From: Stenotrophomonas sp. SAM-B
GTDB lineage: Bacteria; Pseudomonadota; Gammaproteobacteria; Xanthomonadales; Xanthomonadaceae
Assembly: GCF_013387485.1 (NCBI RefSeq)
Contig: NZ_JABBXB010000003.1
Coordinates: 186,001 to 250,000 of the forward strand
DNA: 64,000 nt
Reading direction: 5' to 3'
Shown: positions 8,500 to 21,157 of the stretch, piece after piece
Numbering within the stretch: the first letter of the stretch is position 1
Layout: every line of letters starts with the position of its first letter
Notes under the pieces: model-generated
Database searches by the model: none
What the model was told of the DNA's origin: nothing
What the model saw: the letters and a program-made list of their open reading frames with translations, nothing else
Program-made: the position numbers and the translations under genes

Positions 8500-8940
8500 A
8501 TGCTGATGTTGATCCTCAATGTGGTCTACGTGCTGGTCGCAGTGGCCATGATCGCGCTCATCCTGATGCAGCGTGGTTCCGGCGCGGCTGCAGGGTCGGG
8601 TTTCGGTGCCGGCGCCTCGGGTACCGTGTTCGGCGCGCGTGGCGCGTCCAACTTCCTGTCCAAATCGACCAAGTGGCTGGCCGTGGTGTTCTTCGGCATC
8701 AGCCTCTTCATGGCCTGGTACGCCAGCCATGGCTCGCGCCCGGCGGCGCAGCAGGACCTGGGTCTGATGTCGGCTCCGGCCGCATCCGCGCCGGCCGCAC
8801 CGGCGGGCGAGCTTCCGGCCGTGCCGAAAGCCCCGGAAAGCCCGGTCCAGCAGCCTGTTCCGTCGGCCACTGTGCCGGCTCAGGCGGAAACTCCGAAATC
8901 TGGTGAAGAAAAGCCTTCGGAAGGCACCCAGACTCGCTGA
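8500..8940 (+). CDS. secG: Preprotein translocase subunit SecG
   Basis: A 146-aa inner-membrane component of SecYEG that aids protein export. It has two transmembrane helices (about residues 3-23 and 54-72) joined by the glycine-rich loop typical of SecG (GSGAAAGSGFGAGASGTVFG), and a long Pro/Ala/Glu-rich C-terminal tail seen in xanthomonads. ATG 8500 is preferred over the in-frame ATG at 8479 because GAGGACGG lies at ribosome-site distance before it and the first helix then begins at once. tRNA-Leu follows 49 bases downstream. Confidence 0.93.
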   Translation: MLMLILNVVYVLVAVAMIALILMQRGSGAAAGSGFGAGASGTVFGARGASNFLSKSTKWLAVVFFGISLFMAWYASHGSRPAAQQDLGLMSAPAASAPAAPAGELPAVPKAPESPVQQPVPSATVPAQAETPKSGEEKPSEGTQTR

Positions 8941-8989
8941 AGACGGTTACAATATGCGGCGCACTGGAGAACAACCGGTGCGATCGTAA

Positions 8990-9074
8990 GCCCAGGTGGC
9001 GGAATTGGTAGACGCACTACCTTGAGGTGGTAGCGACGAGAGTCGTAGGGGTTCGAGTCCCCTCTTGGGCACCA
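8990..9074 (+). tRNA. tRNA-Leu (anticodon GAG)
   Basis: An 85-base tRNA. The anticodon arm is CTACC-TTGAGGT-GGTAG, giving GAG (reads CUC and CUU). It has the long variable arm of class II leucine tRNAs, GGTTCGAGTCC in the T-arm, and an encoded CCA end. A TACAAT box at 8948-8953 may be its own -10; no good -35 is visible. The gene lies between secG and nuoA. Confidence 0.97.
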
Positions 9075-9186
9075 TTTGTTTGTAAGCGGGTTCGTCTGGC
9101 GCGCAAAGCGCCAGGTAGCGGTATCCGTCCACTCCCCCATGCCAAAGCGCCTGCAGGCGCAGCGGCAGAGGCAAGAGAGAATCGCT

Positions 9187-9543
9187 GTGCTGGCCGAATA
9201 TTTGCCGTCTCTGCTGTTTCTGATCGTTGCCACTGGTATCGGCGTTGCGCTGATGCTGGTTGGCCGATTCCTCGGTCCCCGACGTCCTGATCTGAAAAAG
9301 CTCTCGCCGTACGAATGCGGCTTCGAGGCTTTCGAGGACGCGCGCATGAAGTTCGATGTGCGCTACTACCTGATCGCGATTCAGTTCATCGTATTTGATC
9401 TGGAAATCATCTTCATCGTGCCGTGGACCCAGGTCTTCATGGAACTGGGCGCACGTTCGCTGGTCACGATGGGCCTCTTCGTAGGCATGCTTTTCCTCGG
9501 TTTCATTTACGTCTGGAAGAAGGGAGCGCTGGAATGGGAGTAA
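9187..9543 (+). CDS. nuoA: NADH-quinone oxidoreductase subunit A
   Basis: A 118-aa membrane subunit of respiratory complex I with three transmembrane helices. The conserved loop [20 protein letters not shown] and the acidic [10 protein letters not shown] helix identify the family. GTG at 9187 was chosen ([10 protein letters not shown]) because the frame before it reads out of the tRNA-Leu gene and AGAGAGA lies upstream; the length then equals the usual one. First gene of the 14-gene nuo operon; its end overlaps nuoB by 10 bases. Confidence 0.95.
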   Translation: MLAEYLPSLLFLIVATGIGVALMLVGRFLGPRRPDLKKLSPYECGFEAFEDARMKFDVRYYLIAIQFIVFDLEIIFIVPWTQVFMELGARSLVTMGLFVGMLFLGFIYVWKKGALEWE

Positions 9544-10088
9544 TTCAGACGCTCGACGGCCTGATGAACAACCCGGTCCCGGAAGGGCGGGTCGATGACA
9601 TCCTGCGCCCCGAAGGCGACAACCCCCTGCTCGAAAAGGGCTACGTGACCACCAGCGTCGATGCGCTGTTGAATTGGGCGCGTACCGGTTCGATGTGGCC
9701 GATGACCTTTGGTCTGGCCTGCTGCGCAGTGGAAATGATGCACGCCGGCGCGGCGCGCCTGGACCTTGACCGTTACGGTGTGGTGTTCCGCCCGTCGCCG
9801 CGTCAGTCCGACGTGATGATCGTGGCCGGCACCCTGGTCAACAAGATGGCTCCGGCCCTGCGCAAGGTCTATGACCAGATGCCGGACCCGAAGTGGGTCA
9901 TCTCGATGGGCAGCTGCGCCAACGGTGGCGGCTACTACCACTACTCGTATGCAGTAGTGCGTGGCTGTGACCGCGTCGTGCCGGTGGACATCTATGTCCC
10001 CGGCTGCCCACCTACCGCCGAAGCGCTGGTGTACGGGATCCTGCAATTGCAGAAGAAGATCTGGCGTACGCAGACCATCGCCCGCTGA
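9534..10088 (+). CDS. nuoB: NADH-quinone oxidoreductase subunit B
   Basis: A 184-aa peripheral subunit carrying cluster N2, the last 4Fe-4S centre before ubiquinone. The adjacent cysteines in [10 protein letters not shown] plus those in SMGSCANGG and VPGCPPT are the ligands. The start overlaps the last codons of nuoA; AGGGAG precedes it. Electrons pass from here to the quinone pocket formed with NuoD and NuoH. Confidence 0.97.
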   Translation: MGVIQTLDGLMNNPVPEGRVDDILRPEGDNPLLEKGYVTTSVDALLNWARTGSMWPMTFGLACCAVEMMHAGAARLDLDRYGVVFRPSPRQSDVMIVAGTLVNKMAPALRKVYDQMPDPKWVISMGSCANGGGYYHYSYAVVRGCDRVVPVDIYVPGCPPTAEALVYGILQLQKKIWRTQTIAR

Positions 10089-10120
10089 CATCCCTCCTGA
10101 CAAGAGCACGCCAAGCCCCC

Positions 10121-10873
10121 ATGGCAGAGCAAGCACCTTCCTTCATCGACCGACTTTCCGCACGTTTCGCAGGTGCGCAGGTCTTCGTGGTCGAACCCCG
10201 CGGCGAAGTGACGCTGGAAGTGCCCGCCGCTGACTGGCATGCCACCGCTCTGGCGCTGCGCGACGAATTCGGTTTCGAGCAGGCGGTTGACCTGTGCGGC
10301 CTGGATTACCTCGGCTATGGCAGCGACGAATGGGATACGGCCGATGTGTCGTCCCAGGGCTTCAGCCGTGGCGTCGAGGGCAAGTCCGTCGGTCGTTTCG
10401 CCTGGGGTGAATTCCCCACCCGCGAAACCAGCGATGGCGCCCAGCCGCAGCCGATCCCGCTGCAGCGTTTCGCCGTGGTCGCCCAGCTGCGTTCCTACCA
10501 GCACAACCTCATGATGCGCATCCGTTGCTTTGCGCCGAACGAGGAGCTGCCGGTGGTCGCGTCGCTGACCAACATCTGGCCGGGCCTGAACTGGTTCGAG
10601 CGCGAAGCGTTCGATCTGTTCGGCGTGATCTTCGAAGGCCACCCGGACCTGCGCCGGATCCTGACTGACTACGGTTTCGTCGGGCATCCGTTCCGCAAGG
10701 ATTTCCCGCTGATCGGCAACGTTGAAGTGCGTTACGACGAAGAGAAGCAGCGCGTGATCTACGAGCCGGTGACCTCGGTCGAGCCGCGCGTCGGCGTGCC
10801 GCGTGTCATCCGTGACGACGCCCGTTTCCAGACCGCTGCCGGTGAATCCGCGCAGTCGGAGGCAAGCAAGTGA
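10121..10873 (+). CDS. nuoC: NADH-quinone oxidoreductase subunit C
   Basis: A 250-aa subunit of the hydrophilic arm (30-kDa subunit family). The C-terminal signature with [13 protein letters not shown] and [10 protein letters not shown] is intact. NuoC and NuoD are separate here, unlike the fused NuoCD of E. coli. The stop overlaps the nuoD start as GTGA. Confidence 0.96.
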   Translation: MAEQAPSFIDRLSARFAGAQVFVVEPRGEVTLEVPAADWHATALALRDEFGFEQAVDLCGLDYLGYGSDEWDTADVSSQGFSRGVEGKSVGRFAWGEFPTRETSDGAQPQPIPLQRFAVVAQLRSYQHNLMMRIRCFAPNEELPVVASLTNIWPGLNWFEREAFDLFGVIFEGHPDLRRILTDYGFVGHPFRKDFPLIGNVEVRYDEEKQRVIYEPVTSVEPRVGVPRVIRDDARFQTAAGESAQSEASK

Positions 10874-12177
10874 GCGAATTCACCCAGGCCCACCAGGCCT
10901 TTGCGAGCAACCCGGCCGAACTGCGCCAGGAAATCCGCAACTACACCATGAACTTCGGTCCCCAGCATCCGGCCGCGCACGGTGTGCTGCGCCTGATCCT
11001 GGAAATGGACGGCGAAACCATCATGCGTGCCGACCCGCACGTGGGCCTGCTGCACCGGGGTACCGAAAAGCTGGCCGAGTCCAAGCCGTTCAACCAGTCG
11101 ATCGGCTACATGGACCGCCTGGATTACGTGTCGATGATGTGCAACGAGCACGCCTACGTGCGCGCGATCGAGACCCTGATGGGGATCGAGGCGCCGGAGC
11201 GTGCGCAGTACATCCGCACCATGTTCGACGAAATCACCCGCATCCTGAATCACCTGATGTGGCTGGGTTCCAACGCGCTCGATCTGGGCGCGATGGCGGT
11301 CATGCTGTACGCCTTCCGCGAACGCGAAGAGCTGATGGACTGCTACGAAGCGGTCTCCGGCGCGCGCATGCACGCGGCGTATTACCGTCCGGGCGGGGTC
11401 TACCGCGACCTGCCGGACCACATGCCGAAGTACAAGGAATCGCGCTGGCACAAGGGCAAGGCCCTGAAGAACCTCAACGCCTCGCGCGAAGGTTCGCTGC
11501 TGGACTTCCTGGAGAACTTCACCGTCGAGTTCCCCAAGCGCGTCGACGAATACGAAACCCTGCTCACCGACAACCGTATCTGGAAGCAGCGTACGGTCGG
11601 CATCGGCGTGGTCACCCCGGAACTGGCCCATGCGTGGGGCATGACCGGCGTGATGCTGCGCGGCTCGGGCGTTGCCTGGGATCTGCGCAAGAAGCAGCCG
11701 TATGCCAAGTTCGACGCGGTCGAATTCGACATCCCGCTCGGCAAGGAGGGTGACTGCTATGACCGTTACCTGTGCCGCGTGGCCGAGATGCGCGAATCCA
11801 ACCGCATCATCAAGCAGTGCGTCACCTGGCTGAAGGCCAACCCGGGCCCGGTCATGGTCAAGAACTTCAAGGTCGCGCCGCCCAGCCGCGAAGACATGAA
11901 GGACGACATGGAAGCGCTGATCCATCACTTCAAGCTGTTCAGTGAAGGCTACTGCGTCCCGGTCGGCGAAACCTACGCCGCCGTCGAAGCGCCCAAGGGC
12001 GAGTTCGGCTGCTACCTGATGTCCGATGGTGCCAACAAGCCGTTCCGCGTGCACCTGCGCGCGCCGGGCTTCGCCCATCTGTCCTCGATCGACTCGATCG
12101 TGCGCGGGCACATGCTCGCCGACGTTGTGGCCATGATCGGCACCTACGATCTGGTGTTCGGTGAGGTGGACCGGTGA
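10870..12177 (+). CDS. nuoD: NADH-quinone oxidoreductase subunit D
   Basis: A 435-aa, 49-kDa-type subunit that forms the quinone-binding pocket with NuoB. Typical stretches are [24 protein letters not shown] and the C-terminal [10 protein letters not shown]. The GTG start overlaps the nuoC stop by three bases. A 94-base gap with a small GCCGGC-TGCT-GCCGGC hairpin (12208-12223) separates it from nuoE. Confidence 0.97.
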   Translation: MSEFTQAHQAFASNPAELRQEIRNYTMNFGPQHPAAHGVLRLILEMDGETIMRADPHVGLLHRGTEKLAESKPFNQSIGYMDRLDYVSMMCNEHAYVRAIETLMGIEAPERAQYIRTMFDEITRILNHLMWLGSNALDLGAMAVMLYAFREREELMDCYEAVSGARMHAAYYRPGGVYRDLPDHMPKYKESRWHKGKALKNLNASREGSLLDFLENFTVEFPKRVDEYETLLTDNRIWKQRTVGIGVVTPELAHAWGMTGVMLRGSGVAWDLRKKQPYAKFDAVEFDIPLGKEGDCYDRYLCRVAEMRESNRIIKQCVTWLKANPGPVMVKNFKVAPPSREDMKDDMEALIHHFKLFSEGYCVPVGETYAAVEAPKGEFGCYLMSDGANKPFRVHLRAPGFAHLSSIDSIVRGHMLADVVAMIGTYDLVFGEVDR

Positions 12178-12271
12178 TCGCATCCGCCTGCACGATGCCT
12201 GACACCCGCCGGCTGCTGCCGGCGCTGCAGGTTCTGGTTTTTAACGATTTCGTATTCGCTGAGGTCGGCCG

Positions 12272-12799
12272 ATGAAGGCGACAGGTAATTTCGAGGCGGC
12301 GCGCGACGTCGACCCGATGGTGGTCTTGAATGACAAGACCCGTGCGCACATCGATCACTGGCTGGCCAAGTTCCCGCCGGATCGCAAGCGTTCGGCTGTC
12401 CTGCAGGGCCTGCACGCCGCACAGGAACAGAATGCAGGCTGGCTGACCGACGAGCTGATCGCCGGCGTCGCCAAGTACCTGGATCTGCCGCCGGTGTGGG
12501 CCTACGAGGTCGCCAGCTTCTACTCGATGTTCGAACTGGAGAAGGTCGGCCGCCACAACGTCGCCTTCTGCACCAACATCAGCTGCTGGTTGAACGGTGC
12601 CGAAGACCTGGTCGCGCATGCCGAGAAGAAGCTCGGCTGCAAGACCGGTCAGTCCACCGCCGATGGCCGCATCTACCTCAAGCGCGAAGAAGAATGCCTG
12701 GCCGGTTGCGCCGGTGCGCCGATGATGGTCATCAACGGCCATTACCACGAGCGCCTGACCGTCGAGAAAGTCGACGAGCTGCTGGACGGGTTGGAGTAA
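12272..12799 (+). CDS. nuoE: NADH-quinone oxidoreductase subunit E
   Basis: A 175-aa thioredoxin-like subunit of the NADH-oxidising module. It binds the 2Fe-2S cluster N1a through FCTNISC (Cys-x4-Cys) and CLAGC (Cys-x3-Cys). GAGGT lies before the ATG. nuoF starts three bases after the stop. Confidence 0.97.
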   Translation: MKATGNFEAARDVDPMVVLNDKTRAHIDHWLAKFPPDRKRSAVLQGLHAAQEQNAGWLTDELIAGVAKYLDLPPVWAYEVASFYSMFELEKVGRHNVAFCTNISCWLNGAEDLVAHAEKKLGCKTGQSTADGRIYLKREEECLAGCAGAPMMVINGHYHERLTVEKVDELLDGLE

Positions 12800-12802
12800 G
12801 AC

Positions 12803-14143
12803 ATGGCACATCATCACGCACCCAGTGGTCCGGTCGGTCCCGCACCGTTGCCGCACCAGGTGGTCTACACCACCCTGCATTACGACACTCCGTGGTCGTA
12901 TGAAAGCTACCTCAAGACCGGTGGCTATGCCGCCCTGCGCAAGATCCTCGAAGAGAAGATCTCGCCGGAGCAGGTCATCGAAATGGTCAAGCAGTCCAAC
13001 CTGCGCGGCCGTGGCGGCGCGGGCTTCCCGACCGGCCTGAAGTGGTCCTTCATGCCCAAGGGCACCATGCAGAAGTACATCCTGTGCAACTCGGATGAAT
13101 CCGAGCCGGGTACCTGCAAGGACCGCGACATCCTGCGTTACAACCCGCATTCGGTCGTGGAAGGCATGGCGATCGCCTGCTACGCCACCGGCTCGACCGT
13201 GGGCTACAACTACCTGCGTGGCGAGTTCCACCACGAGCCGTTCGAGAACTTCGAGCAGGCCCTGGCCGACGCCTACGCGAACGGCTGGCTGGGCAAGGAC
13301 ATCCTCGGCAGCGGCGTGGACATCGACATCTACGGTGCGCTGGGCGCCGGCGCGTACATCTGCGGCGAAGAAACTGCGCTGATGGAATCGCTGGAAGGCA
13401 AGAAGGGCCAGCCGCGCTACAAGCCGCCGTTCCCGGCCAACTTCGGCCTGTACGGCAAGCCGTCGACGATCAACAACACCGAGACCTATGCCTCGGTGCC
13501 GGCGATCATCCGCAACGGCCCGGAATGGTTCGCAGGCCTGAGCCTGACCAAGAACGGCGGTCCGAAGATCTTCTCGGTCTCCGGTTGCGTGCAGAAGGGC
13601 GGCAACTTCGAAGTGCCGCTGGGCACCACCTTCGACGACCTGCTGGAAATGGCCGGTGGCCTGAAGCCGGGCCGCACGCTCAAGGGCGCGGTCCCGGGCG
13701 GCGTCTCGATGCCGGTGCTGAAGGCCGAAGAGCTCAAGGGCCTGCAGATGGACTACGACACCCTGCGTGCCCTGGGCACCGGCCTGGGGTCGGGCGCCAT
13801 CGTGGTGCTGGATGACAGCGTCTGCTGCGTCAAGTTCGCCTGCCGCATCTCGCAGTTCTTCCACAAGGAATCCTGTGGGCAGTGCACCCCGTGCCGTGAA
13901 GGCACCGGCTGGATGCACCGCGTGCTGGAGCGCATCGTCGCCGGCAAGGCCACGATGGAAGACCTGCATCAGTTGAAGACGGTGGCCGGCCAGATTGAAG
14001 GCCACACCATCTGTGCGTTCGGTGAAGCGGCGGCATGGCCCATCCAGGGCTTCCTGCGCCAGTTCTGGGACGAATTCGAGTACTACATCGTCAACGGTCA
14101 TTCGATGGTTGACGGCAAGAAGGTGGAGGCAGCCGCCGCATGA
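12803..14143 (+). CDS. nuoF: NADH-quinone oxidoreductase subunit F
   Basis: A 446-aa flavoprotein that binds NADH and FMN and hands electrons to cluster N3. The NADH loop [13 protein letters not shown] (about residue 70), an FMN-contact [11 protein letters not shown] motif and the 4Fe-4S motif [12 protein letters not shown] near residue 356 are all visible. The stop overlaps the nuoG start (ATGA). Confidence 0.98.
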   Translation: MAHHHAPSGPVGPAPLPHQVVYTTLHYDTPWSYESYLKTGGYAALRKILEEKISPEQVIEMVKQSNLRGRGGAGFPTGLKWSFMPKGTMQKYILCNSDESEPGTCKDRDILRYNPHSVVEGMAIACYATGSTVGYNYLRGEFHHEPFENFEQALADAYANGWLGKDILGSGVDIDIYGALGAGAYICGEETALMESLEGKKGQPRYKPPFPANFGLYGKPSTINNTETYASVPAIIRNGPEWFAGLSLTKNGGPKIFSVSGCVQKGGNFEVPLGTTFDDLLEMAGGLKPGRTLKGAVPGGVSMPVLKAEELKGLQMDYDTLRALGTGLGSGAIVVLDDSVCCVKFACRISQFFHKESCGQCTPCREGTGWMHRVLERIVAGKATMEDLHQLKTVAGQIEGHTICAFGEAAAWPIQGFLRQFWDEFEYYIVNGHSMVDGKKVEAAAA

Positions 14144-16374
14144 GCGCGCAACCCGTAAACCCGAGCGTGCCACCGGATCATGTGACCGTCGAAATCGACG
14201 GCCAGTCCCTGGTCGTGCCCAAGGGCTCGATGATCATCCAGGCCGCCGACAAGGCCGGCATTCCGATCCCGCGCTTCTGCTACCACGAGAAGCTGCCGAT
14301 CGCCGCCAATTGCCGCATGTGCCTGGTCGACGTGGAAAAGTCGCCCAAGCCGGCGCCGGCCTGCGCCACGCCGGTCATGGATGGCATGAAGGTCGCCACC
14401 CGCAGTGAAAAGGCGCTGAAGTTCCAGCGCTCGGTGATGGAATTCCTGCTGATCAACCATCCGCTGGACTGCCCGATCTGCGATCAGGGCGGCGAGTGCG
14501 AGTTGCAGGACGTTTCGCTGGGCTATGGCCGTTCGGTCAGCCGCTTCAACGAGCGCAAGCGCGTGGTGCCCGACGAGGACATCGGTCCGCTGGTCGCCAC
14601 CGAAATGACCCGCTGCATCCAGTGCACCCGCTGCGTCCGCTTCACCGCCGACGTTGCCGGTACCTATGAACTGGGTGGCATGTATCGCGGTGAGAACCTG
14701 CAGATCGGTACCTATGACGGCAAGCCGTTGACCACCGAGCTGTCCGGCAACGTCGTCGACGTCTGCCCGGTCGGCGCGCTGACCAACAAGGTGTTCCAGT
14801 TCCGCGCCCGTCCGTGGGAACTGACCGCACGCGAGTCGCTGGGCTACCACGACGCGATGGGCTCGAACCTGTTCCTGCACGTGCGTCGCGGCGAAGTGCT
14901 GCGCGTGGTGCCGCGCGACAACGAGTCGGTCAACGAATGCTGGCTGTCCGATCGCGACCGCTATTCGCACCAGGGCCTGTACAGCGAAGACCGTGCGGTC
15001 AAGCCGCTGCGCAAGGTCAATGGCGAGTGGAAGGAAGTGAGCTGGGCCGAAGGCCTGGCCGCCGCCAAGGACATCTTCGCCGCCCACCAGGGTGACGATC
15101 TCGGCGTGCTGGTGCACCCGTCGGCCTCGAACGAGGAGGGCGCACTGCTGGCCCGTCTCGCGACCGGCCTGGGCACCACGAACATTGATCACCGCATCAA
15201 CAACCGCGATTTCTCCGACGCCGCCACCGCCGAAGTGTTCGGCCTGCCGTTGGCTGAGATCGAAGGCGCGGACAGCATCGTCGTGCTCGGCAGCAACATC
15301 CGCCACGAGCTGCCGCTGCTGCATGCCCGCCTGCGCAAGGCGCAGACCACGCGCAACGCGAAGATCCACGCCGTCAATCCGGTGGACTTCGATTTCGCCT
15401 TCAAGCTGGCCAGCAAGCAGATCGTCGCCCCGTCGGCCTTCATCGACGCACTGGGCAACGCCGAGCTGCGTGACGCCGTGAAGGGTGCCAGCAACGCCGT
15501 GCTGATCGTCGGTGGCATCGCCGAAAACCACCCGCAGGCTGCCGCGATCCGCGCCGCTGCGCGTGATTTCGCCGCCGCGACCGGTGCCAAGCTGTGCCGC
15601 ATCCCGCAGGGCGCCAATGCCGTGGGCCTGACCCGCGCCGGCGTGCTGCCGGCCGGCAAGGACGTCAACGCCATGCTGGCCCAGCCGCGCAAGGCCTATG
15701 CCATCTACGGCATCGAGCCGGGCCTGGACTTCGCCGACGCCGCTGCTGCCCGCAAGGCGCTGGCCGGTGCCCAGGTGGTGGCTTTCAGCCAGTTCGCCTG
15801 TGCCTCGACCCGCGACGTCGCCGACGTGATCCTGCCGATCGGCGCACTGCCGGAAGTGGATGCCACCCTGACCAACCTCGATGGTCGCGAGCAGTCGGCC
15901 CGTGCCGGCGGCAAGCTGCCGGGCGAGGCGCGTGAAGGCTGGCGCGTGCTGCGTGCACTGGGTGGCGAGATGTCGCTGGCCGGTTTCGAGTTCACCGACC
16001 TGGCCGGCCTGCGCGCCAGCCTGGCCCCGGTCAGCGTCAACGTCTCGTCCTCGACGGCAACGCCGGTAGCGGGCGAGGGCCTGGAAGTGACCTCGACCGC
16101 CGCGATCTACCGCACCGATGCGGTGGTCCGTCGCGCCCAGGCGCTGCAGTCGCATCCGCTCAACAACGCCCCGCGCATCGTGCTCAACGCCGACGACGCC
16201 GCCCGCCTGCAGTTGGTGGAAGGCCAGATGGCCAAGGTCGGCACCGATGCCGGCCGTGCCACCTTGCCGGTGGTGGTCGACGCCCGCGTTGCCGCAGGGT
16301 CGGTCTGGATTGAATCGGGCCACGGTGCAACCGCACCGCTGGGTGCCGCACGCGTAACGGTGGTGGCTGCATGA
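14140..16374 (+). CDS. nuoG: NADH-quinone oxidoreductase subunit G
   Basis: The 744-aa largest subunit of the hydrophilic arm. An N-terminal ferredoxin domain ([17 protein letters not shown]) binds 2Fe-2S. Next comes the His/Cys 4Fe-4S motif ([17 protein letters not shown]), then a CIQCTRC...CPVGAL cluster, and a molybdopterin-oxidoreductase-like C-terminal part that has lost the cofactor function in complex I. The start overlaps nuoF and the stop overlaps nuoH, both as ATGA. Confidence 0.97.
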   Translation: MSAQPVNPSVPPDHVTVEIDGQSLVVPKGSMIIQAADKAGIPIPRFCYHEKLPIAANCRMCLVDVEKSPKPAPACATPVMDGMKVATRSEKALKFQRSVMEFLLINHPLDCPICDQGGECELQDVSLGYGRSVSRFNERKRVVPDEDIGPLVATEMTRCIQCTRCVRFTADVAGTYELGGMYRGENLQIGTYDGKPLTTELSGNVVDVCPVGALTNKVFQFRARPWELTARESLGYHDAMGSNLFLHVRRGEVLRVVPRDNESVNECWLSDRDRYSHQGLYSEDRAVKPLRKVNGEWKEVSWAEGLAAAKDIFAAHQGDDLGVLVHPSASNEEGALLARLATGLGTTNIDHRINNRDFSDAATAEVFGLPLAEIEGADSIVVLGSNIRHELPLLHARLRKAQTTRNAKIHAVNPVDFDFAFKLASKQIVAPSAFIDALGNAELRDAVKGASNAVLIVGGIAENHPQAAAIRAAARDFAAATGAKLCRIPQGANAVGLTRAGVLPAGKDVNAMLAQPRKAYAIYGIEPGLDFADAAAARKALAGAQVVAFSQFACASTRDVADVILPIGALPEVDATLTNLDGREQSARAGGKLPGEAREGWRVLRALGGEMSLAGFEFTDLAGLRASLAPVSVNVSSSTATPVAGEGLEVTSTAAIYRTDAVVRRAQALQSHPLNNAPRIVLNADDAARLQLVEGQMAKVGTDAGRATLPVVVDARVAAGSVWIESGHGATAPLGAARVTVVAA

Positions 16375-17462
16375 ACGAATTGCTGTTGAACGCGGTCGAC
16401 CCGCTGCACCAGTGGCTGCTGTCACTGGGCGACATCGGCGCGCTGCTCTGGATCATCCTGAAGATCCTGGTGATCGCCATGCCGGTGATCATCTCGGTGG
16501 CCTTCTACGTGGTCTGGGAGCGCAAGCTGATCGGCTGGATGCACGTGCGCCATGGCCCGATGTATGTCGGCATGGGCATCTTCCAAGCCTTCGCCGACGT
16601 CTTCAAACTGCTGTTCAAAGAAATTATCCAGCCGAGCAGCTCGCACAAGGCGATGTTCATCCTGGCGCCGCTGATCACGCTGGGCCCGGCCTTCGCGGCC
16701 TGGTCGGTGATTCCCTTCGACGCGCAGATCGTGCTGTCCAACGCCAATGCCGGCCTGCTGTACCTGCTGGCGATGACCTCGCTGGGCGTGTACGGCATCA
16801 TCCTGGCCGGTTGGGCCTCCAACTCGAAGTACGCGTTCCTGGGTGCGATGCGCGCCTCGGCGCAGATGATCAGCTACGAAATCGCGATGGGCTTTGCCCT
16901 GGTCGGCGTGATGATCGCCTCGGGCAGCCTCAACCTGAGCAGCATCGTGATGGCGCAGGCGGGCAACTCCGGTCTGTTCGACTGGTTCCTGCTGCCGCTG
17001 TTCCCGCTCTTCATCGTGTACTGGGTGTCCGGCGTCGCCGAAACCAACCGCGCGCCGTTCGACGTCGTGGAAGGTGAATCGGAAATCGTTGCCGGCCACA
17101 TGGTCGAATACTCCGGTGGTGCGTTCGCGCTGTTCTTCCTGGCCGAATACGCGAACATGATCCTGATCAGCTTCCTGATCTCGATCTTCTTCCTCGGTGG
17201 TTGGCTGAGCCCGCTCCAGGGCTGGATCACGGCAGACATCTCGCCGTGGATCGACTGGATCTGGAAGGGCGGCTGGCCGTGGCTGCTGCTGAAGGTCTTC
17301 TTCTTCGCCAGCTCCTACATCTGGTTCCGTGCCAGCTTCCCGCGCTTCCGTTACGACCAGATCATGCGTCTGGGCTGGAAGGTCTTCATCCCGCTCACCA
17401 TCTTCTGGATTGCAGTGACGGCGTTGATGGTGTTTTACGGCGTGATCCAGAAGGGCGTCTAA
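16371..17462 (+). CDS. nuoH: NADH-quinone oxidoreductase subunit H
   Basis: A 363-aa membrane subunit with about eight or nine helices that joins the hydrophilic arm to the proton pumps and helps form the quinone chamber. Family motifs are [30 protein letters not shown] and [18 protein letters not shown]. The start overlaps the nuoG stop. Confidence 0.97.
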   Translation: MNELLLNAVDPLHQWLLSLGDIGALLWIILKILVIAMPVIISVAFYVVWERKLIGWMHVRHGPMYVGMGIFQAFADVFKLLFKEIIQPSSSHKAMFILAPLITLGPAFAAWSVIPFDAQIVLSNANAGLLYLLAMTSLGVYGIILAGWASNSKYAFLGAMRASAQMISYEIAMGFALVGVMIASGSLNLSSIVMAQAGNSGLFDWFLLPLFPLFIVYWVSGVAETNRAPFDVVEGESEIVAGHMVEYSGGAFALFFLAEYANMILISFLISIFFLGGWLSPLQGWITADISPWIDWIWKGGWPWLLLKVFFFASSYIWFRASFPRFRYDQIMRLGWKVFIPLTIFWIAVTALMVFYGVIQKGV

Positions 17463-17465
17463 GCG

Positions 17466-17954
17466 ATGAACCGAATTACCCATTACTTCAAAAGCCTGCT
17501 GCTCCTTGAGCTGCTCGGTGGTCTGTGGCTGACCCTGAAGTACGCCTTCAAGCCGAAGTACACGATGATGTACCCGATGGAGAAGTTCCCGCAGTCGCCG
17601 CGTTTCCGCGGTCTGCATGCACTTCGCCGCTACCCCAACGGTGAGGAACGCTGCATCGCATGCAAACTGTGCGAAGCGGTGTGCCCGGCGCTGGCGATCA
17701 CCATCGATTCGGCCAAGCGCGAGGACGGCACCCGCCGTACCACCCGTTACGACATCGATCTGTTCAAGTGCATCTTCTGCGGCTTCTGTGAAGAAAGCTG
17801 CCCGGTGGACTCGATCGTCGAGACCCACATTCTCGAGTACCACTTCGAGAACCGTGGCGAGAACATCGTTACCAAGCCGCAGCTGCTGGCCATCGGTGAT
17901 CGGCTTGAAGCCGAGATCGCCGAGCGTCGCGCCGCCGATGCCGCTTTCCGCTGA
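17466..17954 (+). CDS. nuoI: NADH-quinone oxidoreductase subunit I
   Basis: A 162-aa ferredoxin-type subunit with two 4Fe-4S clusters (N6a, N6b), bound by [12 protein letters not shown] and [12 protein letters not shown]. It passes electrons towards NuoB. It starts three bases after nuoH and ends six bases before nuoJ. Confidence 0.98.
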   Translation: MNRITHYFKSLLLLELLGGLWLTLKYAFKPKYTMMYPMEKFPQSPRFRGLHALRRYPNGEERCIACKLCEAVCPALAITIDSAKREDGTRRTTRYDIDLFKCIFCGFCEESCPVDSIVETHILEYHFENRGENIVTKPQLLAIGDRLEAEIAERRAADAAFR

Positions 17955-17960
17955 GGTCGA

Positions 17961-18620
17961 ATGATGGATTGGGTAAATATCAGTTTCTGGGTCTTCTCCA
18001 TCGTGGCGGGCATTTCCGCCGCGGCGGTGATCAGCGTGCGCAATCCGGTCTATGCCGTGTTGTGCCTGATCCTGACCTTCTTCTCCGTGGCCTGCATCTG
18101 GATCCTGGTCGGGGCCGAGTTCCTCGGTGTCGCGCTGGTGCTGGTCTACGTCGGCGCGGTCATGGTGCTGTTCCTGTTCGTGGTGATGATGCTGGACATC
18201 GATCCCTCCAACCTGCGCGAGGGCTGGGTGCGTTACCTGCCGCTCGGCCTGGTGGTGGCGGTGACGATGCTCGTGCAGATGCTGGTGCTGATCGGCGTGA
18301 AGGGCAGGGCGGTCAATCCGTTCCCGGTCGACAACGCTGCCGCGCTGGCGGCCGACACGTCCAACATCACCTGGCTGGCCCGCAGCCTGTTCACCGAGTA
18401 CCTGCTGCCGTTCGAGTTCGCCGCCGTCATCCTGACCGTGGCCGTGGTTGCCGCCGTGATGCTGACCCTGCGTCGCCGCACCGGCCTGAAGACCCAGAAC
18501 CCGTCCGAGCAGACCATGGTCAAGGGCAGCGACCGCCTGCGCGTCGTCAAGATGGATGCAGAGAAGCCGTTCGTGCACACCAACATCAAGCCGTCCAGCA
18601 ACGAGGAGGCGCAGCCATGA
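17961..18620 (+). CDS. nuoJ: NADH-quinone oxidoreductase subunit J
   Basis: A 219-aa membrane subunit with five predicted helices. The conserved third helix reads [24 protein letters not shown] 17961 and the adjacent ATG 17964 are both possible. The stop overlaps the nuoK start (ATGA). Confidence 0.96.
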   Translation: MMDWVNISFWVFSIVAGISAAAVISVRNPVYAVLCLILTFFSVACIWILVGAEFLGVALVLVYVGAVMVLFLFVVMMLDIDPSNLREGWVRYLPLGLVVAVTMLVQMLVLIGVKGRAVNPFPVDNAAALAADTSNITWLARSLFTEYLLPFEFAAVILTVAVVAAVMLTLRRRTGLKTQNPSEQTMVKGSDRLRVVKMDAEKPFVHTNIKPSSNEEAQP

Positions 18621-18922
18621 TCACTCTTGGCCACATTCTGGCGCTGGGCGCGGTGCTGTTCTGCATCAGCCTCGCCGGCATCTTCCTCAACCGCAAGAAC
18701 ATCATCGTGCTGTTGATGTCCATCGAGTTGATGCTGCTGTCGGTCAACATCAATTTCGTCGGGTTCTCGCGTGAGATGGGTGATACGGCCGGACAGCTGT
18801 TCGTCTTCTTCATCCTGACCGTGGCCGCGGCCGAGGCCGCCATCGGCCTCGCGATCCTGGTAACCCTGTTCCGTACTCGCCGCACCATCAATGTCGGCGA
18901 AGTCGATTCGCTGAAGGGCTGA
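18617..18922 (+). CDS. nuoK: NADH-quinone oxidoreductase subunit K
   Basis: A 101-aa three-helix subunit related to MrpC. The buried glutamates important for proton transfer are visible in [14 protein letters not shown] and [11 protein letters not shown]. The reading frame is open further upstream, but the ATG overlapping the nuoJ stop gives the standard length. Confidence 0.97.
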   Translation: MITLGHILALGAVLFCISLAGIFLNRKNIIVLLMSIELMLLSVNINFVGFSREMGDTAGQLFVFFILTVAAAEAAIGLAILVTLFRTRRTINVGEVDSLKG

Positions 18923-18929
18923 TCCGTAG

Positions 18930-21134
<2,205 letters not shown>

Positions 21135-21157
21135 TGACCTGTACGGAATAAGAAGAC